A DNA stretch of 64,000 bases from Stichopus chloronotus (GCA_021234535.1 SFZH01000008.1:7386897-7450896); one strand, 5' to 3'. Counted from the first letter of the stretch, positions 25,714 to 39,900 are shown. The notes: generated by a model not told the origin, from the sequence alone. Made by a program: numbers and translations.

Positions 25714-27165
25714 ATGACAGATGCTACCCAGTACATGATGTCACCACCTCTGTCTAATCTTAAAGGTCATGTGGAACCTTATCAGGCATGGATGATAGGG
25801 ATATTGAGTTTAGTTATTTTGATCGGAATCCCAGGAAACTTGTTGGTCTTCTCCGTTTATTTCTCCAAATCAAAAAAGAGCAGCACGAACATGTTAATCC
25901 TCTCCATGGCCATCCTGGACTGTTGCATTGCCTTGTTTTCTATCGCGAGAATGTTGCATTGGATATACGAGAGTTCATATGAAACAGCTTACAAATGCCA
26001 AGTCTACAGAGTCCTTGGTTCTTGGAGTGAGTTCTTTTCCGCTTTCATGACTACTACCATTGCAGTTGATAGGTATTTTCAAATATGTCGTCCTCATTTT
26101 CCTATGACAGCTATGAAAGCTGTCCTATGTTCACTTATGGGCTTGGGTATTTCAAACCTTTTCAGTGTTCCGGTTGCTTTTCTGTACGGTGTGAAAGATA
26201 ACAAATGTCAAATCATTAAGAATGGATTATCGCTCTATATACCGCTGACCCTTGCGTTTGCTGCGTTCATATTATTGATGGTCACTGCTCTTGTTCTCTA
26301 CGTCTTAGTGTACTTGGAAGTTAGACAGAGGTTTCGAAACAGAGTTGGTTCCTCCATATTTATAAGACCGAACGAAAGCGCTTTTGTTGAAAGTGACAGG
26401 GCACAAACGGCAGCAGTCACTCGAGTGGCTCCTGCAATGGACGATTCTTGCAAGGACAACAGTTGGACACTGGAAAACACTACTAACGCCGATAGACAGG
26501 GATATGGTACCGCACGAGACAGTGACGTTAGTGTGATCGAATCTGAAAGTTGCAGCCCTCGAGCATCAGAGTCACACCTGACTGTAAAAGTAAGTCGTGA
26601 GTACGATGGCAGCGAGACAGTGGAGGCTGAACATTCAAAAACGGCAGTAGAGAAGAACGAAACTTTTAGAAGCAAAGTGACTACTGACATGGGAAATGAA
26701 GCTGTTTCGATGACTACAAGATTAGAAAATTTTGATAACAATTATAAAGATCTAATGACAGCTATAATTGAAACAAATGTGCCCACTCAAGGGATAAAAA
26801 CACGTCCAGAATCAGCAACGAATCCAGAACATCTGCGTCCTGAGTCTCGAGCAGGTTCTTATATATCAAGATCTTCGGGAAGGACGGGGAGAATGTTGCT
26901 GCTGGCAACATTCGTTTTCGTGGGAACTTGGACGGCGAGGTGCATCATGTGGTTAATAACAAACATTGAAAGTGAATGGTGGGAAAATCTGCGTTTCAGC
27001 AATGTCCATGGGTACGCTTTTCTTACCATCTTACAACATGTTTACTATACGACACCAGCCGTCAATCCGATTATTTACAGCTTTGCTAATCCTCGATTTC
27101 GGAGTGACAGTGTCAAAATGTTAAAAGCTGTGAGATTGTGGCATAAGAAAGTCTTTCCTGGGTAA
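25714..27165 (+). CDS. Class A (rhodopsin-like) G-protein-coupled receptor, single exon, orphan
   Basis: A 483-residue seven-helix receptor of the plasma membrane; the ligand cannot be told from sequence. TM1 carries GNLLVF (41-46), TM2 NMLILSMAILD with the sodium-site Asp (69), TM3 Cys95 and the DRY motif (119-121), and ECL2 Cys165, which should bridge to Cys95. TM5 lies near 175-200 and TM6 near 394-416. TM7 ends in NPIIY (451-455), followed by a short tail. The third intracellular loop is very long (about 190 residues) and rich in Ser, Thr and acidic residues. In TM6 the usual F..CW.P reads FVGTWTA, so the hinge proline and its Cys are replaced by Ala and Thr. An ATG at 25552 would add 54 residues with no receptor features. 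I prefer 25714 because it has A at -3 and gives a normal short N-terminus. Lack of introns is common in invertebrate GPCR families. Confidence 0.9.
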   Translation: MTDATQYMMSPPLSNLKGHVEPYQAWMIGILSLVILIGIPGNLLVFSVYFSKSKKSSTNMLILSMAILDCCIALFSIARMLHWIYESSYETAYKCQVYRVLGSWSEFFSAFMTTTIAVDRYFQICRPHFPMTAMKAVLCSLMGLGISNLFSVPVAFLYGVKDNKCQIIKNGLSLYIPLTLAFAAFILLMVTALVLYVLVYLEVRQRFRNRVGSSIFIRPNESAFVESDRAQTAAVTRVAPAMDDSCKDNSWTLENTTNADRQGYGTARDSDVSVIESESCSPRASESHLTVKVSREYDGSETVEAEHSKTAVEKNETFRSKVTTDMGNEAVSMTTRLENFDNNYKDLMTAIIETNVPTQGIKTRPESATNPEHLRPESRAGSYISRSSGRTGRMLLLATFVFVGTWTARCIMWLITNIESEWWENLRFSNVHGYAFLTILQHVYYTTPAVNPIIYSFANPRFRSDSVKMLKAVRLWHKKVFPG

Positions 27166-27251
27166 AAGGCTGCTTGTGTCAAATTACTTAATACAGCTTG
27201 GAAATCTGATGTCACCTTAGCGGTTTGAACGTAAAACATTCAACATTCAAA

Positions 27252-27257
27252 ATTAAA
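27252..27257 (+). terminator. Possible polyadenylation signal of the GPCR (ATTAAA)
   Basis: ATTAAA lies 87 bp after the GPCR stop codon, just before a (TA)n run at about 27286-27308. Confidence 0.3.
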
Positions 27258-27420
27258 ATATTCAATAATGCTACAGTGCTACAGTGTTATATATATATAT
27301 ATATATACATATATATAGCTATGCAGTTTTCTGTCAATTACCGGTTTGTGAATGCATGTATGGCCGTTATGTTGTTAGTCAATACAGGTTAGCATTACAG
27401 TAAGCTATTTTTTTAGTTAT

Positions 27421-27426
27421 TTTATT
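27421..27426 (-). terminator. Possible polyadenylation signal of the minus-strand FA gene (AATAAA)
   Basis: TTTATT on the plus strand reads AATAAA on the minus strand, about 390 bp after the stop codon at 27814. Confidence 0.35.
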
Positions 27427-27813
27427 TCGTGTTAAGAGACACGGCACACAAACAAAACTCAAAGAAGAATTTTCAGTACACCCGTTTACTTGATTAAGTT
27501 TTAACAATAGCTTAATTTCTAAAGAATGAACTAAGTCAAAGTATTGTAAAAGTGGGGGTCCATAAAGTCTAGTAACATTACTTGTGTATTTTTACGGTAA
27601 GCCCAACATCAGAGAGGGTCAGAAAAAAATTTTGTTAATTTTCAGGCTACCAATGTCTAATTGCTAATAATTTAGCGTTTTGAAAATTTAACTCTTTTTT
27701 TTAATACTCTATTTCACTACACTTCTGCGGTTAGTCTACAAGCATATGCAAGAAAAGTTTTTCTGTTAACATTTATAATTAAGCTCGGAATATAAGTGAA
27801 ATGGAGCGGTAAA

Positions 27814-27983
27814 TCAACTGCTGCTCCGAGAGCCAGAGAAGCCCCAACGTCTTCTGCTACTTCCTCTCCTTGAACCAGAGTTGGAAGAGGAACGGCTTCT
27901 GGATGAGGATCTTCTTCTTCCTCCTCCTTCCCTTCGTCTACCTCCACTCCCACCATCTCTGCCGTTGTCGCCTCCGGAGGTCA
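27814..27983 (-). CDS. Terminal exon: Gly/Arg/Ser-rich tail
   Basis: 170 nt from the acceptor TTTTCACAG|TGACC to a TGA stop at 27816-27814. It codes VTSGGDNGRDGGSGGRRR and then runs of Arg and Ser (SRSRSSSNSGSRRGSSRRRW), ending SGSRSSS. It is positively charged and low in complexity, like the internal basic repeats. The start phase fits the FA5 donor. Confidence 0.75.
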
Positions 27984-30900
27984 CTGTGAAAAGGAAAAAA
28001 TATGACTTTGACTTTGGATATATTAGCATATTTCTCAGCATTATTATCAATCATGTTGATATAGAACCTCGACAGCTTTATCTTCACTCTTCTTCTCTTT
28101 TCATAAGCATGTTGATATTTCATCCTCGCTACCTTCACTCTTAATCAATTTCAACATCACCACCACTTGTCTCTTACCAGTCTAATAATAATTAACATTA
28201 CTATCAAATGCACCGTCATCATTATAGTCATACCACCACCCCTCCTCTTCATCGTCATTGTTCATGATAATGTAAGGACACCCAGAAAAAAAAACAAGTG
28301 AAAGGAACCTTACCGAATGTATCCTTCCAAAATGTCCACGAACTATCAATACGGTTGTTACGATTGTCAGGGTCATAGCTGGTTACACCAACCCATTCAA
28401 GACCAGTGCATGGGTTTCGATCACTATATTCAACGACTAAACGTCCATCCTTCCACAAGGTTAACTTCCTTCCATTCCATCCGAGTTCAAATTCATCAGG
28501 TGAACTGCAAAACATTTTGTTTGAAATCAATCAAACCAGCCCACATTTTACCTTTATTTTTCTAGCCACTTTACTATAATACCAGTACTTTTAATTTCTA
28601 AAATTTCTGCATAATAGGTAAAACAACAACTCAACTGTCACGAAAAGGTGTTGCTAGTTCATTTTATTTTTATTTTGTTATCACAACAGTCATAACATAA
28701 ACCAAAGTAAAACCAAGTACAATTTTCAAAAATATTGACTTTCATTTCTGATATGTAACAGTACTGAAAAAGAATATTCTATAATGTAAAGTAATCGTGT
28801 CTAAACAACTGATACAGAACATCGGTGGAGACAACAGAATTTGTTTTTAATGTGTCCATTCATTGGCTACATGCTTTTTCGATTATAGCAACTTACTTCT
28901 GTATAGAGGGTCACATCTGTATTTTTTTCATATGACTAACTAACGAAAATTACTTCGATGTATGTATATATAACATTGAAAAGCTAGGTTGCATTGGATA
29001 GAATATAGAGGGAAAACGTTTGGTATTTTTGAATTGTTTTACTTTTATGTTCATGTATTACTTACCTTCCTGTCAGCCCATCTTCGAAACGTTCATCCAC
29101 TACATTCTCTCCAGATCGGATTATGCAAATGTTTCTCGCGCGGTAAGCAATCACTGTTGATTAAGATATATAGATAAATAACCTCATACACTATCAAGCA
29201 ATAGCATAAGAGAGCACTTTGTGACTGAGCACTCTCATGTTAATATCGACAACCTCAAAAGATGATGAAAAAGACACCATTACTGTTGAGGACCCTATGT
29301 TGAAACTTCTAAAAATTAGAACAGGGAAGAAATATATCAAGATATCCATACGCTATCGATGAAGCATTTAACCAAGTGAAATGTATAAGAGAGAGAAAAA
29401 AAATTAAAGGTAGGAGTAATTTCGATAATAGAACAATCACGTAGCTCATAGTAAGCTATAAATTGTCGAAACTTATTCAAATCAGAAAAGGCCGGAAGGA
29501 TGTCAAGAAATCGATTCTTTAAAGTAAAATGGATATGAAAGGAAAACAGTTAGGTATATCCCTCCGCTGTTGAAAATCGAATACTCACTGATCTCATAAT
29601 AAGCTCGAGGATCATCACTTCTGGTACTCGAAATCCGAATGTGTGCATCACTTACGGCTTTTACTAAGAATTTAAACCGGAAGTTCTCATGCGACCTCAG
29701 TTTATATTCAACGAACTTCCATTGTTTCCACTGGTTACGCGTTGTTCCGGTGATCTCAATCTGAAACGGTTCGTCGTCACTTGCTAGAAAGGTGAGGCCA
29801 AAAAAAAAAGAACATTATAATTATCAATGACATGATTCCTAGCAACAGGACACATTCGTACTAAAACGACTTAAACTCACTATACGTCTTTACAAAATAA
29901 ACCTGTCACAAGATGTGTAGAAGTTCTCACTGATAGTTAAGCCTCTACGAACCCCTCTCAAAGTACATAAACAACACTGAAAACTACTGACTCATAAATC
30001 TTATCAAATAAATAAATAAATTGATACATATAGAAAACTAATAAAAATTGCACCAAGAGTTTGCACCAAATACATATAGAGCCTGTGTTTCCCCTTAAAA
30101 CTGTAAATCAATGCTAGCGACCACTCAGTATTTATACAACTCTATACCTCACTCATTAAAATACGGAGTACCCGACCAACTTAACCTTTTAATGAAAAAA
30201 ATGTTCGAATTATTTCCCAAGCCAGCTCAAGTTCACAAATCCATGCAGGAAATTTGCATCAATATTCAGAAGAACCTCATCTTCAGCCACTTGTATCGAC
30301 ATAAAGAAACTATTTTTTTTCAACACCCATTTGTCTCGACAGTTACCAGTGCGATAATGTAAAAAATCAGATGGTTAATAAATTAGTCGTCCTTTTTTTT
30401 TGGGGGGGGGGGGATTTAAATGCGCAGATATCTAGATTATGCTAACATTCCTGCCAGTTAAGGTCAATCGTAGACTTTGTTTCAATACAAAGAACTCATG
30501 TTGAAGAAAAACAAATAACAGAGGTAATTAATCATTATCTCCCTTCATCGTCTTAATTATCTTTATCTTTATTCGACGTCATAATCATCACTATCCTTCC
30601 CTTTCTCCTGCTAAGTATCCTTACTATCACTACCAACTTCAAAATGTCTTTCAGAGTCATTCTCTATCTCATGACAATGTAAGGACATCTAGAAAACAAA
30701 CCACGTGAAGGGAATCTTACCGAATGTATCCTTCCTAAATGTCCACGAACTATCAATACTGTTGCCACGATTGTCAGGGTCATAGCTGGTTACACCAACC
30801 CATTCAAGACCAGTGCATGGGTTTCGATCACTATATTCAACGAGTACACGTCCATCCTTCCACAAGGTTAACTTCCTTCCATTCCATCCGAGTTCAAATT

Positions 30901-33900
30901 TAACAGGTAAACTGCAAAACATTTTGTTTGAAATCAATCAGATCAGTCCACATTTTATCTTTATTTTTCTAGCTAGTTTACTATCATGCCTGTACTTCTA
31001 ATTGTCAGATTACATGTTGTGCAAATTTCTACGTAATGGGTAAAACAACAACCCAACTATCAGGAAAAGTTGTTGATGTTGCTCTTCAATCACAACAGTC
31101 ATAAAATCAACCAAATTGTGTAAGATGTTACTGAAACATAGACTTTCGTATCGGATATGTGACATCACTGAAAAAGAAAAACAATGCTCTGTATTGTAAA
31201 ATAATCCTGCATAACTTCAGACCGTGGAATGGATTCAGTAAACGCAACAAGTGCTAGTTCATTCTCCCACAGGGTTACCTTTCCTCCGTCCCATCCAAGT
31301 TCAGATGTTGTTTAAAATCAGTCAAATTAGTCAAGGTTCGTCTTTTTATTCTTTCTAACTATTCAAAAGCGTAGCAAGATAAAGACTGAATTAAAGATAA
31401 ATTTAACAAAGAGAAGGCAAAGCCTGTAGAAGGCAAGTTAGACCGCTTTCAGGGCAAAGCAAACAAAATAAATTTGGCCTAGAGTACCCTCTAGGTTGCT
31501 GGAAATAACACTAGCGAGGTCTTTTAATGAGAAATATTGTAGGCCTAGGGGGATAGAAAAAAACAAGCAATATCATAAAAATGACAAATATATTGTAAAA
31601 AGGGCTTACCATGCCCCCCCCCCCCCTCCCTAGATTTTCGTTTTGAACATGTGACTATTCATGCCAGAAAATATGCCTATTGTTTCATGCAAGTCTCAGC
31701 AACGTACATTTAAATTTCTCCTTAGGAGGCTGTGAAAAAGATTTTTATTTTCTTATCAAACAATGAAAATTTAAACTAGCCTAAATTTAACATTTTACAA
31801 CATTTTACCAGGAAATAGACAGATTTGCATCTTTGTCAGTGTAACATCAAACAGAAAACAATGCTCCGAACAACAATTTATAGAAAATCAGCCAATGAGA
31901 AACGTGCTTTCATCACTACGCTGTCTAACCTGGGGAAGCACACAGTGCACAGAAGAGTCACATTCCAATAGTTGGATTGGATCGCATTTCGACGGAGTGA
32001 TTTATACCTGTAGAAGGTGCAAGGGGGCTAGAACCATAACTCTCCTTTTTTTCAAAAAAAAATATATACTTGAACACAAATGTCTCTATTGCTGGATTTA
32101 GCTGTAATGTTCAGCTTGTTCAACGGTTTCTTGAGACAACAAGAAACAGTCGATATCAAAACTTGGTCCAAATTCTAAATTCGGACGAATATTATTGATG
32201 CCCTTCCACAAAAATGACCCCTTCACGCCTATGGTAAGTTGTAAATCTATATGCATGTGTATATGAAGCATCGAAAGGCTAGTTTACGTCCAACAAAGGC
32301 ACATAAAGATCAACGAATGGGTGATACTTTAGTTGATTCTTTTATTTCCAGGTATTACTTACTTTCGTTGAAGTTCATTTCCTAAAGGTTTATCTATTAC
32401 ATTCCTTCCAGATCGGATTATGCAAATGTTCGTTCTGCGGAAAGAAATCACTGTTGACAAAAAAAAAAAAAAAAATTATAAATGAACTTGTGACGGATCA
32501 AAGTCAAAGAAATATATACAACCATAAGAGCTGATGTAAACCATATCCTTACTGATGATGAGTATCATTTGTAGAAACTTCTACAAATCAGAATAGGAAA
32601 GAGAGATATCAAAGATATCAGTGATAGACTATCGATGAAACATGATAAAGGAAATGTGAAAAAGAGAATAGAAATGTATGAAAGGTATCGGTAAGTTATC
32701 TCTGTTGATAAACGAATACTCACTTATTTCATAATAATTTCGAGAATTCTCACTTCTGGTACTAGAAATCCTAATGTGAGCATCACTTGGGGCTTGTACC
32801 GAGAATTTAAACCTAAAGTCGTTTGGAGACTTGAGTTTGTTTTCAACAAACTTCCATTGTTTCCACTGGTCGCGTGATGTTCTGGTGATGTTAATCTGAA
32901 ACTCTTCGTCACTGACTGTCAATAAGTCGAACAAATGGTAAAGAATGTAATTAATCAAAACTTTTATTATACTTATTGGATACCTGACTCTTCCTGGGTC
33001 CTATTTGTAACGAATTAAATTTGTAATGAATTATTATTTAATAGTTGGGTGGCCCCAACAGGATTTGTACACATAACCTTATGTCAATTAATCAAAGAAA
33101 TGTCGCATAAGTGTTTTAAATATGTTTGATTTTATCTCAACTGGGTAACAGGAGGGCCCCTTTTCCGACGTTTAAGAGCATGATCCAAGTTGTTCGTAAC
33201 ATTTATCTGATCTTTAGTATTTATCAGTGGTTTAGAATTTATCTAAGGTCTATTTATGACCCGGGGTAACTTGAACATTTTGAAAGTCATCTTCCGGTAC
33301 ATAAATGCAAATCAATTTTAGTTAAGAACATTTTTCTTTAAGTACAGCCCAAATTGGTACCAACAGGGCCTAGTTCTGTGCCAAGTATTGCATACTTCTA
33401 GCCACGACCAAGAAAACCTGAAGACATGTTTTGTTTGACCTTTTTAGTTCTTCCTACGAATGTGTGTAAATGCCTATGTAAAAGAAGCATAGAAATGTCT
33501 AACATTTTTGTTTTGATCGTGTGTAAGGATAACCACATTGTGCCAAAGCAAGACCCCTCATCTGCAGTAAACGTCATGGCCAATGTCAGCCCTGATCAAA
33601 ACCTATTAGGGTTTAGCTCTTACCACGTGTATTTAGGTCTCCAGTACAAAATGTTAAAAGTCTTCTCACGATAAACAACTCACGACTAAAAGCCCACTTG
33701 CAAGACTTTTAAGGAGAGTCCAATACAAACATGGAAGCATTTAGGGCAAAGAAGTGCAAAGGCCAACGTGAGCCTAATTACAACCAGCAATCACTCAGCA
33801 TAATCTTTATGGGTCTTTAGACTTATCACATTGTCATATTAGAAGGCTTATTCTGTCAATGGGTAAAAAAAGATTCTCACAACTTATACAAAACGTTTCG

Positions 33901-36900
33901 AAAATAGCACTGTTGGTCAACCGTTGCTCCCAATTGTGCCCCAAATCGAAATAACACAACTAGATAAAATCCAAGAAAACGTATATAGTATTTTTGTTGT
34001 GTAGCTACTTTTACCCTTAAATCAATAAAAAAGTTTGTGTTTTATAACATTATTTCAAAACTGAGTTTGAGGATGTTTCATTGAAGCCCACGTAGATGAC
34101 CAAGGGCCCCTAATAAAAACAACCTTTAATCCCAATTAAGCCCTACCAGCTCAGGGAAATCCCAGTTGGGTCTCAATTGGGCTTGTCTGCAGGGCATCGA
34201 TCCCTAAAATCGATGCGCTCAACTTGAAACATTAAGAAATGTTGCCAATGAGAATGTCAAAAGAACCTTTCTTCATATTCGATCATCTTTTCAATTTGAC
34301 ATTCCTGACATTTTTTTTTCATCCCACTGTGCTGTTTCACCACACCTTTTCATCACATAATCTAATCACTCGTAAACCAATGTCTCATCACCCTGTCCCT
34401 CAGTCGCCTCAGATTATGTTGTCTATTTCCTGGGAGTGCTAATATTTTTCAAAAAGCGCATAACCATGTAAAAGGAGAAATAGTTCTTTTTTCACCTAAA
34501 TTAACAGTTATATCCCACAGGACAACACGATCGAGCCAAAACTCCTATTGATTAATGTCGATAAATACTTGAATTCCAAACAACACCCTGAAACGAAGTA
34601 ATCGTTGCTAACCTGGGTTTGGTGCTGGAATGACATTTGGCCCATCACCATTACTATTTGCATTCCTGCCGCTATTTGCTGATCCCCTGCGATTGTTTGA
34701 ACTTCTGTTATTTCCTGACCTCCGACGATTATTCGAGTTCCTGCTGGTTCTTGATCCACGACGGTTATTTGAACTTCCGCTGGTGTCTGATCCACGACGA
34801 TTACTTTGATTACTGTTACTTCCAGATCCACGTCGATTATTCTGACCTCTGTTTGGTCCTGATCCCCCGCTATTATTTGGACTGCTGTCCGATCCTCCAC
34901 CTCGATTATTTGCACTTCTGCCACTGCCAGATCTGTCTCGATTATTTGGACTGCTGCTGCTGCTGCTTCCCGATCCGCGTCGATTATTTTGACTTCTGCT
35001 GGTTCCTGATCCCCTTCGATTATTTGGGCGGCTATTCCCGTCTGCAAATTACGACCAGAAGATACTTTAAAATAATAAAGGATTTCCTTTCAAAACTTCT
35101 CCCAGACATTAGCACTACCAGCTGGTCTACCGGACATAATATGTCACTAGTGACAAAATCACTTTGTATACCCGCACACTCTATTTGTAATAGATATAGA
35201 AGAATAATTTCCCCGCAACAGCGTGTATTTATGTTAAAGAATAACACACATTCACCAATACGTGCAACTTAAAATACATTCTTTCGAATTCAAATCATTC
35301 ACAAGTTGCATGAAAAACTCTCATTTATATGAAATAATCGAACGGAAAACCTCTATCAATACATATCCTAACGAGAAAATCAGACCACTGCCTCATAAAG
35401 GTTACAAAAGAAAAACGAAGAAATAAAAAAAAATAAGTGCACGTAAGAGTGTAAATGTACGTATTATCAACGTGTTTTTCACACAAAAAAAAAAGTAAAA
35501 ACGGAAGCGGTCACTGCATTTATTCAAAACTACAACTCATTCATGAATAATACTGGGTATTTGATAGTAAATATTGAGACACGAAAATAAAATCAATTTG
35601 TTCCCCATGTTTTAAGTTGTGTAACCTCATTCAGGATATTCACAGTAATATGTAGGCACAATGCCATCTACGGTTGCTTTCTTTATTATCAACAACCAAT
35701 GCGACGTTTGTTAACACCCAAGTTGCTAATTTCCAATGTGGTAATCATTAACAAACCGGATACATCAATTATTCGTGGTCTTATGACTTGTTCGTTTTCT
35801 GGCTCTTGCCCTCCTGTGTCACGCCTGTCGATACCGCAAGATTCACGTTTGACAATTCTCCATTCACTGTAATCAGCCCCAGTGGTCAAACCGACATACC
35901 AACTTTCCGCAACCAGTGGATTGTCATCTTGCCAGCTACTGACTGTTATTCTTTCTCCGTTTTCATCAAGTTTCTCTATCACGATGAGCCCGTTCCATAG
36001 CTGTACCCAAAAATCTTGAAATATATTGCTGTAGCAATGGGTGGTTAAAAAGAGCTTAGTTTACTACCAACCCTGGCCAGGATGATAAACCGTCATGATA
36101 CGTAAAGGGTTGTATAATTTATGAGAACCCATAAGACACGCTGAAAAGTGATGGCAAAAGATGGCCGACATCTCAAAGACAAAATTACTGAGTTACAATT
36201 AGTGAGACAATCAATTTTTCAAAATGGATTTTTTTTTTTTGCCAAGTAGAGGAATAAGTATTCTCATGATTGTTAAATGAATATGAAGCGAACATATGCA
36301 CATATACCACACTTTGACTAAATGGATATATTTTGAAAAAGTCAAGGTTGCGTAAACAAAATGGGTCCTGGAGGCTAGGGTTCTGCAGTACACCTACTTG
36401 GCTACTGCTCCATACACGGGATTATAGAATCATTTCGTTGAAAAGATCATTAACAACCGTATATTGCTCAGATATATCTCTGCGCAGTAAAACCAAAAAA
36501 GTACCATAGTATGAAAAGTATCACAACGTATACGTAATACATTCCTTTAACCATTGACCTATTGCCTTCTTATAACAAGACCATATAGCAACAACCAATT
36601 AAACAACTTTCATGAACTCCTTACCAGTTTCAAACATCTTCTTAAATATGGATGGTAAGCTATTTGCTCAACGCCAAATGTTTTACAATTGAAATAAAGG
36701 AAGAATTGCCTAAGGACTGCTAATTATTGTCTTCTTTGTACTTCAAGGACAGAAAATTTGGTCAGTCAGTGGTTCCTATTTTACCTGAGATATTTTTTCT
36801 AGTAATTTTCATCAATTCAGGAATTTGGTGAAGTTATTCCTTTTCTATTTAAATCAGTGAAGCTAACAATTTTGTCGCGTTTTTTTTTCAATATCTTGAC

Positions 36901-39900
36901 CCTTTCAAGTTAGAAGACCATGTGACATCCTTCTAGACAAGAGCTAACTTCATTACAGAAGTTGTGTAGTAAAATTCTAAATGATAATCTGTTGAAAATG
37001 TGTTTACATCTCTTATTATTTTTTAGCTACGGTTTGTCAATTTTATGAAAATGCAAAACGTGATGTGGAGTGTTTCACATTGCCAGGATTTCTTTTGTTG
37101 TATGAAATAATATCATCTCTTCATTACTCCACAAACTGGCTTTTGGATTGTTAAAGGGTATCAATATTTGTAATAAAGACAATATGTGCTTCCAAATAAG
37201 CACTCAGGACTTACAAAATTTTATTTGTCCTTGAAACAAAGGATAACGTAAGGCAACTCAGGTGAGCCCCTTCCTTGAATTCACAAATTTAGATATTTAA
37301 CGTTTTTTTATTCATGTTGCAATTGTAAAAGAGAAATTGGACATTGAATCGTCAATGTTTGATAGATGTTTCAAAAAACTAATGCAATTCTTAACATTTT
37401 TAATGATTAATTCCACCCATACTCCAAAATGTCATATGTATTTTAAGTGCACGTCATTTGTAAACTGTATTAGATAAGTCACTCATTTTCTCCAACAAGC
37501 CTATTCCAATATGGTACAGGGTAGTGTGTGCAAAACATATCTTGCAGTTTATGTATTTTGTAGGAAAGACGTATACTTTAGAGGGTATCATCTCCATCAT
37601 CTTGGTTTCTACTACTTTATTTGAGTGTCTCAATTTTCACTTTTAAATTATTTAAATAATTTAAATGGGAACACAAGATTAATGTTAATGGTACCCCCTT
37701 GCAAAAGTAGCATTCATTTTCTAAACAAATTCCAACAAGCTTAACAATAAAGCAAAATTGATATAACAAATAATCATGTAATTCGGATAAACATAGCTTT
37801 TAGTAAAGTATCACTGGTTGCCACAGGAATGACATTTTGAAACAACCTCGAAAATATAACGTCACTTAATTCATAAATAAATCATTGTTTTCATCTATAA
37901 TTTATTTTTCTTGTTCATTAATAGCATACATAACAGAGACATAATTGACATGCGTTAAAAGTCATGTACAATACTAAAGGTTTGCTTGACAAGTAAATAT
38001 TCAACAACAAATCTCCATTAATTCCATATTAACGCTACAAGTATATATAATTAAAAATTCTTTTCGTACCAACATATTTGTTTAGAACTCAATAAAAGTA
38101 CAAAAATTTCGAAGCACCTGTTTCTTCATCGGCTTGTAGCGGCAGTCTCATTTTGTACACCGCTTATTAAATAAATTATATAATAAGTATATACATATAG
38201 TGATAAAATCCGTGTATTGGTACATGAAGCAAAAAAACAAAACATGAAAATTGTTAAAAAGCATACGTGTCTGTTATGAAGAAAAAGCTTATTAGAAAAA
38301 TACCAATACCAGCAAGACCAACTAATGGATTGAAAAACTCACGCATTTAAGATGTCAATTGCATCGACATCATAGACAGCTTCGGTGCCATCTGTCCGAA
38401 ATGTGCAAACGAACAAATTAGCTTGGGCACCAATGACTGAAATACAAAAATGATGAAAAGAAATAATTACAGTGATAACTGTAATGGATTAGATTTGATT
38501 CCGGATTGGGCGGGGTTCTTCGAGAAACATTTGCATGAATTATTTAAAAAACGAAGATTCTTGTTGAAATTCTTTTTGTCTTCCAGGGAGACCCTATTCC
38601 TCGTCAAAAAATCTTTTTTTCTCTTTGAGTGTAGGTTCTGTTAAGGGCGTGTCACTGAGATATAGCCTCATGCGTTGTCTTTGTTATGATATAAATTTCG
38701 AATAATTTCTCTGAAACTGAAAGGTAACTTTTAGGAGAGAGAAAGCTGTCTATCGATTAACACAAGTTTTCGAATTATCAAAGGTAAAATATATATTTTA
38801 ACTTCTGCAAGCATACCGATTTTGTAGATGTTTTCCACAATCCTTCTCTTTGGGGAGAAGATAATCACGGCATCTCGTGCAGCTTTCACTTGGAAGTGGA
38901 TGGTGCATTGCTCTCGACCCAACGCGTTCGGAAACCAGAAATACTCTCCGGGGGTGCTGATTTCATAAGTTACTTGTTCTGGAACCAAAGAAAGTATCCA
39001 GAAAACGGAGCAAGAAGTGCTCTTTTCAGGCGTTAGAAAGTAAATATGTCTCCTTAGCCAATGCTTTAAAGCATAAGTAAATCAAACAAACCATGCAACC
39101 AGAAAGAGTTATTGTTGTTGTTGTTGTTCTTGTTGCTATTGTTGTAATTGTTATTGTACTTCTTCTTCTTCTTGTTATTATTATTATTATTGTTAAAGTT
39201 GTTCTTGTGATTGCTGTTATTATTGTTAGTGTCATTGTTTTTTGTCGTTGTTGTTGTTGCTGTTGTCATATTGATTTCCTGAGCACGATCTAAGATCGAC
39301 GAAGCATTTTGAATACATAGTAACGGGACATTGTATACTCTTCTATAAGTGTTGACCAGAGTTAAGCTCAAGATTAGACACTCACAGCATTTCACAAATG
39401 AAACCAAAACCTCCAACATTTCCAAACGTAAAGCAGTGTAATACGAGGAAATACCTCATTGAAACACATAAGTAATGTATGTTAGTCTAAGCATATTGCT
39501 CGGCAGAGATTGTTCATCAAGTGATTTTGAGAGACAGACTGACCTTGAGGAAACCACCGTAGTGGAATCTGGTACCAACACACCACGTAATGCCAAACAC
39601 TATGGATATTGAAGTTGTGGAACTTTTATACCCTGATTACCCGTCAGTCAATTCTCTGCTGAATTGTGCGCACACGTTAGTCGGTCAAAGGGCACATCTC
39701 ATTATTCGCCCTACGCCCTGAATCAAACTTAGCCACTGGTTGTGCGAGAACTAATGATACTTTAACGCACACTCACATAAACATGTGTTATTTGTAAAAT
39801 CTTGCTTTTAAGTTTTCACTGCTGCAAGTTTTTTCATTTCAACTATTTTCTTCATCGTATTATGAAGTATTAAAAATTATCGCCGTTAGTGGGTTAAGGT

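Noticed and set aside
34508..35047. Minus-strand frame with repeated IIDVD/AEVQII words (179 codons)
   Set aside because: It is an alternative phase of the basic repeat exon. The frame giving NNRRGSG is the one that splices in phase with the flanking FA exons.
39066..39425. Asn-rich open frame as a possible terminal or first exon
   Set aside because: Made by a trinucleotide microsatellite. Splicing its best candidate start (39419) to 38978 would create a stop codon.
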